A stretch of DNA of 64,000 nt from Halocaridina rubra (taxonomy: Eukaryota; Arthropoda; Malacostraca; Decapoda; Atyidae): the NCBI GenBank assembly GCA_037179515.1, contig JAXCGZ010005671.1, forward strand, positions 45,001 to 109,000, read 5' to 3'. Made by a program: the position numbers and the translations under genes. Within the stretch, counting starts at the first letter, position 1; every line of letters begins with the position of its first letter. Below are positions 54,693-64,000 of this stretch, in pieces. A model generated the notes under the pieces. The model did no database searches. It was given only the letters and a program-made list of their open reading frames with translations, and had not been told where the DNA came from.

Positions 54693-55545
54693 ATATGTTT
54701 GAAGATGAAGCAAAGATTGTGAAGGAAGTAGGAAACGAGAACAATGGTAGAGAACTTCAGGAGGACCTAAATAGTCTGCATGAGTGGTCAGAAAAGTGAC
54801 TAAAAAAATTCAATATTTCAAAATGTAAGGTAATGAGAATGGTTACAAGTGCAAGAAGGACCCAAGTTTGAATACTTAATGGCAGGAGCAGAAATTCAAG
54901 AGACAGAGAGTGAGAGAGAACTAGGAGTAATCATTCTGGCATATTTGTCTCCAGAAATGCATATAAATGGCATAGTAAGGGCAGCATATGCTTTCCTGGC
55001 AAATGTAAGGGTAGCCTTCAGACACATGGACAAGGAAATGTTCAGAAATATTTATGCAACCTATGTGAGGCCAAAGCTTGAATATGCAGCCCCCTTTTGG
55101 AATCCATACTTGAAAAAGCACGTAGTAAAGCTGGAAAAAGTTCAAATACATGCTACAAAACTGGTACCAAAAGTACGCAATCTCAGTTATGATGAGAGGC
55201 TGAGGGACTTAGACTTACCATCACTCGAAGCTAGAAGACTGAAGGTGGATATGATGACGCTTTTTAAATTCCTTCATGGTTATGACAGAGGGGATAGGGA
55301 TTGATATTTTGATATGGCTGGCACTAGAACTAGAGGTCATTGTTTGAAGCTTTGTAAGAAAACTTTTTTGCAGGATGTAAGGCAGTACTTTTGTTAGTGT
55401 AAGAGTAGTTGATAATTGTAATTCGCTAAGCGAGGAGGTAGTTTAAGGACAAATATGATGAGTATCACTTAGTACAAAATTGAGCCGACAAGAAGACTGG
55501 AAAATACGAGCTTGGGGCTCTTTCTCGTAAAACAATTAGGTAGGT
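54693..55545 (+). mobile_element. CR1/L2-like LINE, RT end to 3' tail, plus strand
   Basis: It starts at FEDEAKIVKEVGNENNGREL and LHEWSEK. The better frame 54849-55304 has AGAEIQETESERELGVIILA, YLSPEMHINGIVRAAYAFLA, NIYATYVRPKLEYAAPFWNP and VRNLSYDERLRDLDLPSLEA. Stops follow near 55304 and it ends with GGGGCTCTTTCTCG before 55545. It is 5'-truncated and dead. Confidence 0.85.
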
Positions 55546-55554
55546 TGGCCCATG

Positions 55555-55828
55555 GTATCACCCAGCCGTTCCGATACTACAGCTGAAGGGTCTTGTGGAC
55601 TTTAATAAGACTGTCCAGGACAGTTCGATGTTAAGTCTTCCTTCAGTCACGGTTCTACATCAACACCAAATATTCTTGGATATTTGCTACACATGTCTTA
55701 TTTTCCCTTCACGTATGGCAAGTCACAATACTCTCCATCTTTATTTCTTTTTATGTTTTCTTCGTGCCCAGGCCCGATGAGGGTAGATTTATTTATTTCT
55801 ACCTGTCCTGGTGTCACAATCATAAATA
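55555..55828 (+). mobile_element. LINE 3' UTR fragment (family M)
   Basis: Second good copy of the family seen at 34676-34935. It ends CGTGCCCAGGCCCGATGAGG and then CCTGTCCTGGTGTCACAATC followed by ATAAATAAA. The first 60 bp (CATGGTATCACCCAGCCGTT, TACAGCTGAAGGGTCTTGTG) recur in reverse at 1-60 of the window. Confidence 0.7.
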
Positions 55829-55856
55829 AAAGGGTAATTACATTCAGTAATCACTT

Positions 55857-56557
<701 letters not shown>

Positions 56558-57246
56558 TTTTGCCTTTGAATGCACTTTACTAACCTCTTCCCGTGGCTGT
56601 TTTCTGAAGGTGAATTAGTTACTGATGTAAAAATTAGGTTATATATTTCTGTCTTATCATATCTCTCCTATCTCTCATAGGATTGGAGTTGGGAAGCATT
56701 TGTGTTCTATTTTGAAGGTTATTGCTTAATGCGTAAAATTGGATCTAAAATGTGCTAAGTTAGAACCGGAGTCCAATAAAATTTCCTTCCATCTCAGAAC
56801 GGGAATTGATTAAAAAAAACTACACACAACCGATGCATGCCTTTTTTGGGGGGGAGGTACGGTCCTGAACTCCTTAAATTTTTTTTTTTCAAGAAATCAA
56901 TATGAATGAATGAACGAACAAGAAGTCTGAGCATTCAAACAAAAGAATCATTCGTTAATTCTCTGTTAGCACATGGAGATATTCAAGGTGGAAAGTACAT
57001 CAAATAAAAAGAAATCTATAAACAATGCACATTCTTTACCCTATCATTAAAAAAAAAAAATCCAAAGGCCTATTGGCAAAATCTGTAAAAGAGAATAAAG
57101 AGGAAGATGTAAAGTGGGGAGAATAAGAAAGTTAACAATAAGCACCACATGGACATATTCCCATAAAATAGTAACTATCTGTTCAATCAATGATAAGAGA
57201 ATGGGCCTTGGAAGAGTTCCATATAATTTTAATCACTAGAGTGCTG

Positions 57247-57388
57247 TAAATTCACACACACACACACACACACGAGCTTTGGACGGGAAGATACGAGCTT
57301 TGGGCTCTTTCCCGTAAACACAATTAGGTAATCACACACACACACACATACATACATACATACATACATACATACATACATACATACA
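57247..57388. repeat. (AC)n and (CATA)n repeats around a LINE tail
   Basis: CA repeats, then a stray LINE tail unit (GATACGAGCTTTGGGCTCTT, TAAACACAATTAGGTAATCA) at 57288-57334, then CATA units to 57388. Confidence 0.9.
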
Positions 57389-57887
57389 TGCAGCCCCCTT
57401 TTGGAATCCGCACTTGAAAAAGCACATAGCTAAGCTTGAAAAAGTTCAAAGACATGCCACGAAACTGGTGCCACAAATACGCAATCTCAGTTATGATGAG
57501 AGGATGAGGGAATTAGACTTACCATCACTCGAAGCTAGAAGAGTGAGGGGGGATATGGTGACAGTCTTTAAATTCCTTCATGGTTATGATAGAGTGGATA
57601 GGAATCGATATTTTGATATGGCTGGCTCTAGAACTAGAGGTCATAGTTTAAAGCTTCGTAAGAAAACTTCTTTGCAGGATGTAAGAAAATACTTTTTCAG
57701 TGTAAGAGTAGTTGATAATTGGAATTGGCTAAGCGAGGAGGTAGTTAATGCTATCTCAATCCATAGTTTTAAGGACAGGTATGATAAGTATCACTAAGTC
57801 TAAAATGGAACCGATCAGGAGACGGGAAGATACGAGCTTTGGGCTCTTTCCCGTAAACACAATTAGGTAATCACAATTAGGTAATCA
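57389..57887 (+). mobile_element. CR1/L2-like LINE 3' end with open C-terminal frame
   Basis: The frame from 57389 to the stop near 57797 reads LEKVQRHATKLVPQIRNLSY, DERMRELDLPSLEARRVRGD, MVTVFKFLHGYDRVDRNRYF, GHSLKLRKKTSLQDVRKYFF and WNWLSEEVVNAISIHSFKDR to YDKYH. This is the cleanest copy of the RT C-terminus in the window. The 3' UTR is short and ends with two tandem tail units ACAATTAGGTAATC, then CATA repeats. It is strongly 5'-truncated. Confidence 0.88.
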
Positions 57888-58321
<434 letters not shown>

Positions 58322-58506
58322 GTCATTGCATAACGTCGATCCGACTTACATCATTTCGCCATTACGGCAAAGACCAAAAAATAATTCGTAAATTATTAAT
58401 ACATTTATTTTTATTTTTTTTACCTACCTGGCTAGTACGTTAAATTCAAACCGCGCGCCAAAATAATTTGTGAGAGCGGAGGAGGAATACACAACTAGTA
58501 TCACTG

Positions 58507-58690
58507 CTGTATTCATATTTTTCAGGTTAATGGCTCTATTTATTTATTTGTTTATATATTTGGTTATATTGAACTTAAAAAAATACCAAACACATAGCTG
58601 TGAATACAATTTTATTCAAAATACACATGAATACATTGATAAATATGTATTCATATTTATCAAGTTAATGGCTTGTATTTATTTATATCT
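58507..58690. repeat. Two-copy tandem repeat, ~138-bp period
   Basis: GTATTCATATTTTTCAGGTT then AATGGCT at 58510 recurs as GTATTCATATTTATCAAGTT then AATGGCT at 58648, inside the Tigger terminal region. Confidence 0.6.
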
Positions 58691-59058
58691 TATATAAATA
58701 CTGTGTGGAGATTTGTAGCTCACGGATTGGTCGGTGCAGCGACTGCTTCTTCCCATCTACCTCCAGACTCTGGAACTCTCTTCCTCCTTCTGTCTTTCCT
58801 AATTCTTATGACCTTTCATCATTCAGAAAGCAGATCTATTGTCATCTCAGAGCCTAGTCCTCCATATCTCTGGGTCCTCTGTACTTTGACTGTTTTTCTT
58901 CTGTCATTTTCCTTTGTGTGACATTACCTCATCTCTGCCTTGCCCTTTACCTTTTTCCTTTTCCTTCGTCTTGGTATTTTCTCGTGCCCGGGCCTTTATT
59001 GATGAGGGCAGTTTCTGCCTGTCCCGGTGTCACACTCATAAAGAAAAAAAATATTGAA
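58690..59058 (+). mobile_element. LINE ORF2 C-terminus plus 3' UTR and A-rich tail
   Basis: One frame reads DCFFPSTSRLWNSLPPSVFP then NSYDLSSFRKQIYCHLRA and stop, the typical C-terminus of a LINE reverse transcriptase. The 3' UTR ends TCGTGCCCGGGCCTTTATTG, CCTGTCCCGGTGTCACACTC and ATAAAGAAAAAAAA. Same family as 12191-12620. It is 5'-truncated and inserted in the Tigger copy. Confidence 0.82.
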
Positions 59059-59724
59059 GAATTATATTCAATTAAAAAAATAAATCCAAACAGTTTATTC
59101 CTGCCCGCCATATTGTGTCTGTTGCTTTCGTCTGCTCTCTTGTTGTGTTCATTCTTTACTATGGCTCTGAAGGATGTTAATGATAATTCTGATGGCAGTG
59201 CCACTAAGAAAACAAAAGCCATCACTATGGAAATTAAAATTGAAGTGATAAGCTGTGCTGAAATGGAGATTCTTCTACGATCATTGGCCGCAATCTCAGA
59301 TTAGCCCGTACGATCATGGCCATGATCATCAACGACAAAAATCGCATCTGTAACCACATGCAATGTTTGACCCCTATGATGTCCACTGCAATTATCTAAT
59401 TGCGCTTACGGGAAAGAGCTCCAAGCTCGTAACTTCCCATCTTCTGATCAGTTCCATTTTGTTCTTAGTGATACTTATCATACTTGTCCTTAAAACTATA
59501 GATTGAGTTAGCATTAACTACCTCCTCGCTTAGCGAATTCCAATTATCAACTACCCTTACACTAAAAAAGTACTTCCTACTTCCTGCAAAAAAGTTTTCT
59601 TATGAAGCTTCAAACTACGACCACTAGTTCTAGTGACAGCCATATCAAAATATCGATCCCTATCCACTCTGTCATAACCATGAAGGACTTTAAAAAGTAT
59701 CACCATATCCCCCCTCAATCTTCT

Positions 59725-59951
59725 AGCTTCGAGTGATTGTTCCGATTTTACGTCACAGACTCCCTTTTCTACCAAGGGCTAGGACAGTTGCCTTCTTGCG
59801 AAGGACTTGTTTTGGCAGATGTAATCCTTACCCTGAGTGCATGCCCTTGCTAACCTCAGACCGTGACGGGGCGCGAACCCTCGACCTGACGCCTCAGAGT
59901 CGCGGACGCTACCGCTTGAGCCACGGTGACTAATTTCCAGCTTCGAGTGAT
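59725..59951 (-). mobile_element. tRNA-derived SINE, family A copy 7, nested in the LINE
   Basis: The SINE body is 59738-59938 on minus, with 13-bp direct repeats AGCTTCGAGTGAT at 59725-59737 and 59939-59951 taken from the LINE coding sequence. It therefore inserted after the LINE. Confidence 0.92.
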
Positions 59952-62063
59952 GGTAAGTCGAATTTCCTCAGCCTCTCCTCATAACTGAGATTGCGTATTT
60001 GTTGCACCAGCTTCCTGGGATGTCTTTGAGCTTTTTCCAGCTTAACTATGTTTTTTTTTCAAGTGCAGATTCCAAAAGAGGGCTGTATTTTCAAGCTTTG
60101 GCCTCACATAGGTTATATAAATATTTCTGAACATTTCATTATCCATGTGCCAGAAGGCTGCCCTTATATTTGTTAAGAAAGCACATGCAGCCCTTACTAT
60201 ATCATTTATATACATTTCTGTAGATAAATCTGCCAGTATGTTTACTCCTAGATCTCTCTCATTCTCAGTCTCTCGAAATTCTACTCCTGCCACCGAGTAG
60301 TCAAGCTTGGGCCTTCTTGCACTTGTACCCATTCTCATTACCATACATTTTGAAGTACTGAATTTAATTAGCCACTTTTCTGACCACTCATGCAGATTAT
60401 TTAGATCTTCCTAAAGTTCTCTACAATTGCTCTTGTGTCTTACTTTCTTCACAATCTTTACATCATCTGCAAACATATTCATGAATTAATTTATAGACTC
60501 TGGTTGGTCACTTACATATACAAGGAACAAAAGTGGCCCTAAAACTGAACCCACTGGAACTCAACTACTAACTCTTCTCCATTCAGACACTGAGTGTCTT
60601 ACTCTAATCCTCTGTTCCCTTCCTTCTAGGTAAGTTTTGATTCATTCCAAGACATTTCCACCTACTCTTGCCATTGCTTGCAGCTTCTGAATAAGTCTCC
60701 CATGTGGAACAGTGTCAAATGCTTTCTGGAAGTCTAGGAATATGCAATCTGCCCAGCCCTATCTTTCCTGGAAGGTTCGGCTTACCTCATCATAAAATTT
60801 TAATAATTTTGTTACTGTTGATCTACCTTCTCTGAAGTCATGTTGTCTCACTGACAAAAAGTAACTTAGAGCCGTTCCCTCCTTCCCTTTTTGAAGATAG
60901 GCACCATGTTTGCTTATCTCCAACATCTTGGAATCTCCCCTGACTCCAGTGACTTTTTAAATATGATACTTAGTATCATATTTGATTTTACGCATTTTTT
61001 AAGTACATGATGGGATATATCATCAGGACCTGTAGCTTTATGGACATCTAACTCCATCAGCGCGTGCATACCTCTGTGGCTGAAAGGATGATGTTCTCTA
61101 ATACTGGCCCATGAGCTTCTATCTCTGCAATCTGAGGTGGTGGGGTATTTCCTACCGTAAATAATGACTGAAACTCTTTGTTTAATTCTTTGCAGATCTC
61201 TTCATCCGTCTCAGTGATGCTTCCATCTGCTCTCTTAAACTTTAAAATCTGTTCTTTTACCTCCACTTTTCCTCTGATAAAGCTGTGGAAAAGCTTGGAA
61301 TTTTCTTTAGCCTTATTGGTGATGTCCCATTCATAGTCTCTCTCTGCCTCTCTTCTTTTACTTAGGTAATAATTTCTTGCTCATTTATAGGTGTGCCAGG
61401 CATTAATGTATTTTCTCGTCCTATACCTTTTCCAGCATTTGTCTCTTCACTCCTTAGCTCTCTTACACTCATTATTGAATCATTTCTCTCTGGCATGAAT
61501 TACACCTACTGTGGTAACAGGTATGCAGCAATCTACTATCTTCCCATATTTTTCACAAAAGATGTCGTATATTTCTTGTACAGATTTGTTGTAAAATTAG
61601 GTCCTCCAGTCAATATCTGCAAAAAGCTCATTCATTTTGATGTAATCTCCTTTCGGATAGTTCCTCTTCGTGTCCACAGTGCCTCTACTCTCAGGCAGAA
61701 CATCTTCAATTATATACTCCATCAACAACACACAGTGGTCACTCTTTCCTATTGGTGGTTCATACTCAAGTTTTTCAATATCCAACACGTTATCTGTGAA
61801 TACTAGATCAAGAAGTGATGGCTTATCCCCACCCCTGGCCCTCGTTGGTTCCAGGACATGTAGTTGTAGGAAATTCCCTTGTACTCAATCTAGGAATCTT
61901 GCCCCGAATGAGTGCTCACCACTGTGTGGGTCAAGATTTCTCTCTCTCTTTATGATTAAAATCTCCCATAATCAAAATCCTACATTTTCTCTCCCATGCA
62001 ATGATAACAACTAAGTTTATGACTTCAATAGTACCTATATGACTTTCCTCATAAACTTCTAGC

Positions 62064-62444
62064 CTATGTTTGGTCCCTTGGTGGATTATATACAACAGTT
62101 ATTATAATGCTCTCTGACCCAGTATTTATGCGAGCAACAAGAAATTCCTTGAACTCACTTTCTATAGCAAAGTTCATTTCCTCAACCTCAATCCTTTCAC
62201 TTATGAGCAGTACTATCCCTCCACCAGTCCTCTCAGATCTTTCAACCCTTAATATTCTGAAACCCTTAGGAAGACCTGTGACACTGTTTATACCCTCACT
62301 CAAATTGGTCTCTGTAACTGCTACTATATCTGCCTTACTGTTGTGAATCCTATCTTTTAATTCTACTGCCTTACCAGCTAATCCATTAGCATTTGTGTAT
62401 TCTACTGCCTTACCAGCTAATCCAGCAGCATTTGTGTATAACAA
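62064..62444 (-). pseudogene. APE endonuclease N-terminal part of the CR1/L2-like LINE
   Basis: The frame reads LYTNAAGLAGKAVEYTNANG, LAGKAVELKDRIHNSKADIV, AVTETNLSEGINSVTGLPKG, ERTGGGIVLLISERIEVEE and IIITVVYNPPRDQT. ETNL holds the catalytic Glu. A 39-bp tandem duplication has doubled the YTNAxGLAGKAVE segment in frame. The downstream endonuclease part (IGKSDHCVLLMEYI, 61740) is in other frames. Confidence 0.82.
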
Positions 62445-62525
62445 CCTTAATGAGGCCCCATCTCCTGATCTTTGTCTCGAAAAACTCCGATATGAAAATT
62501 TTTCTTCTCTTCTTCATTTCTTTCC

Positions 62526-63370
62526 TCATTTAACCTTTAAGCCTCTTGCAACATTTCTTGTAATTCTTTCCTTCTCTTCTGGTGTTCTGTATTGTCTAAT
62601 GAACACTTTTTTGAATTCTTGAAGGTCTTTTAGGCTTTTTTTCCTCATCAATATTTCTCTACATATGTCCCCTCTCTCAAAGGTTACTTTTGTTGGTCTT
62701 TGCTTTCCCTCCCTAGAATATTTACCTAGTTGGTGAATGATTGCAATATCCACAGGACCACATACTACTCCAAGCTTTCTTATCAGTCTAAAACCCTAGC
62801 TTTATTTTCTTCAAGTCTCCCCTGCCATGTCGGCTCCTGGGATTTGCTTATGCCTGAGATTACCACTGTCTTCTCTTTATCAAGTGCCTGTTTAATCAGT
62901 GGATTTTCCCTTTCCTTCACAACGGCTTTAATTTTTTCTATTACTGCTTCTTAATAGTCAACTGTTTGTATGTTTTCCAGTGCCACCACCTTTACAACCT
63001 CTTTTACTGCCACATTCCCCTTTAGTGCACCAGCAAAAAACGTTTTCATGGCATCATGTTCCATATTCAGCCCCTGAAACTCTTTTCTTAACTGTTCAAT
63101 GTTTTCCTTAATCTGGACATTACAAGCTACAATCTCGTCTCTCTCAGAAGAGAGCAGTGAACTAACATTTAATTAATTCGGGTTGTCATTCAGCTGTTTG
63201 TTGTAATCTTCTTGTTTAGAAATTCTGGTTTCTAGTTCACTCTTTTCCCATTCCATCTTCTTTATTCGTTTTTCTAGTTCTTTTCTCTTTTGCCCTTGCG
63301 CTTTATTTGCTTCCTCCAAAAATCTTATTTCCTCTCTGAGTTTTTCATTCTCTTTCACTTCTCTATCCAT
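62526..63370 (-). pseudogene. LINE ORF1 remnants: coiled coil and RNA-binding-like region
   Basis: 63370-63173 encodes a heptad-rich coil (LREEIRFLEEANKAQGQKRK, ELEKRIKKMEWEKSELETRI). 62753-62526 encodes IAIIHQLGKYSREGKQRPTK, VTFERGDICREILMRKKSLK and KKVFIRQYRTPEEKERITRN. These resemble the trimerising coil and the RRM/C-terminal RNA-binding part of L1/CR1-type ORF1 proteins. They are separated by stops in one frame. Confidence 0.72.
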
Positions 63371-63500
63371 ATTCCAAATTTGATCATCAAGGTTTATAAC
63401 CAGTGTCTCTAATTTATATACTTTTGTTTCAATCTCCTAACATCCACTCCTTCTCCTGCATCATCCCTCAGAGATCCTCTACCACCCCTCCCCCAACCAT

Positions 63501-64000
63501 TGTATGGGGGGTTTAGGGACAGAAATGGCCTCATTTTGAAGTCTTCCATATCACAAAATATATATAGAGAGAAAAATGGGAGAAAAGTTTCTATTTAAGT
63601 CTCACACAGAATTTCTATATCTTTAATGAGTACTATTAGTTACTGAGTTCATCTCTTTTCTGGTAGCACTCATCCTAACTTAAAATTTTACTTTGATAAT
63701 TTGAGAAAAAATATGCAAAACAAAAGTCCACTTGAAGGAAAATTCGAATGTGTATCTGAAGAGACACCCACCTGTTTCTGCTATATATTCTTCTTAACTG
63801 ATAAAGTGGTAATTTCAGAAGAAAAAAAAATATTAATCCCTTGTTAACCAAGGTAAGATATCACAGGATCAGACTTTAAATCTAACTCAATTTATACAAA
63901 AAATAATAATAATAAAAGAGAACAAAGTAAAAAGAACACAATAAGAAAGCTGAGCTACTTGACAACTTTACTCAGTACTGTTGACAGGTGTACATTTCGT
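63501..64000. other. AT-rich end of window, nothing recognised
   Basis: No exon, promoter or repeat family recognised beyond an AAT run at 63901-63914. Confidence 0.35.

Larger units (their letters stand above)
59392..63500 (-). mobile_element. CR1/L2-like LINE, almost full length, broken, with nested SINE
   Basis: The longest copy of the dominant LINE family. From the 5' side (right): ORF1 remnants (63370-62526), APE endonuclease (62444-61597), linker (61266-61057, LKFKRADGSITETDEEICKE), RT (61056-60000) and the 3' end with TCGTAACTTCCCATCTTCTG and CTAATTGCGCTTACGGGAAA at 59392. RT landmarks are LDVHKATGPDDISHHVLKKC, LDFQKAFDTVPHGRLIQKL, VGSVLGPLLFLVYVSDQPES and FADDVKIVKKV, read across frames. 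Stops and frameshifts are frequent. SINE family A copy 7 lies within it. Confidence 0.87.

Noticed and set aside
61393..62954. Plus-strand frames of 74-137 codons at the window end
   Set aside because: Antisense shadows of the CR1/L2-like LINE ORF1 and endonuclease.

Overview
The window is eukaryotic nuclear DNA from an arthropod, most likely a decapod crustacean (shrimp, prawn or crayfish type). This rests on split genes with GT-AG introns, very long (AT)n, (CT/GA)n and (ATT)n microsatellites about every 2 kb, many tRNA-derived SINEs, several non-LTR retrotransposon families, Tigger DNA transposons and a Penelope-like element. The species assignment is an inference; no single sequence here proves it.

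Three host genes are supported. (1) Plus strand, 333-6154: the 3' four exons of a TASK-type two-pore-domain potassium channel. They cover the third membrane segment, second pore loop, fourth membrane segment and cytosolic tail, including a polyglutamine tract and a C-terminal 14-3-3-type motif. The 5' exons lie left of the window. (2) Minus strand, 24978-22909: a single long exon for a 689-residue protein with seven zinc fingers, most of the C2HC type. (3) Minus strand, 51160-40833: nine exons of a secreted acid (gastric/lysosomal-type) lipase with signal peptide and full Ser-Asp-His triad. Only a short last exon was not found.

Most of the rest is mobile DNA. 11.6-15.6 kb: a Tigger fragment, a LINE 3' end and an RTE-clade LINE with an uninterrupted ~944-codon endonuclease/reverse transcriptase frame, the only element that looks intact. 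16.2-20.5 kb: SINEs, a 1.1-kb AT array and CR1/L2-like LINE fragments. 25.7-27.3 kb: decayed LINE pieces. 31.2-36.9 kb: a MITE, SINEs and GC-rich repeats. 37.8-40.6 kb: a Penelope-like element with inverted terminal repeats. 41.6-48.2 kb: lipase introns with a LINE endonuclease fragment and a nearly full-length but broken Tigger. 51.6-63.5 kb: nested LINEs, including a second LINE clade and an almost complete CR1/L2-like copy with ORF1 and ORF2 remnants.

There is no operon-like or defence-system logic here. The biology of interest is how elements nest: DNA transposons and SINEs sit directly against (TA)n arrays, one SINE family shares its 3' tail with a LINE in the same window, and unrelated LINE copies share a common 3'-terminal block. 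A tandem duplication in the channel gene copies the splice donor and the last codons of the potassium selectivity-filter exon. I did not find a system that is clearly new to biology.
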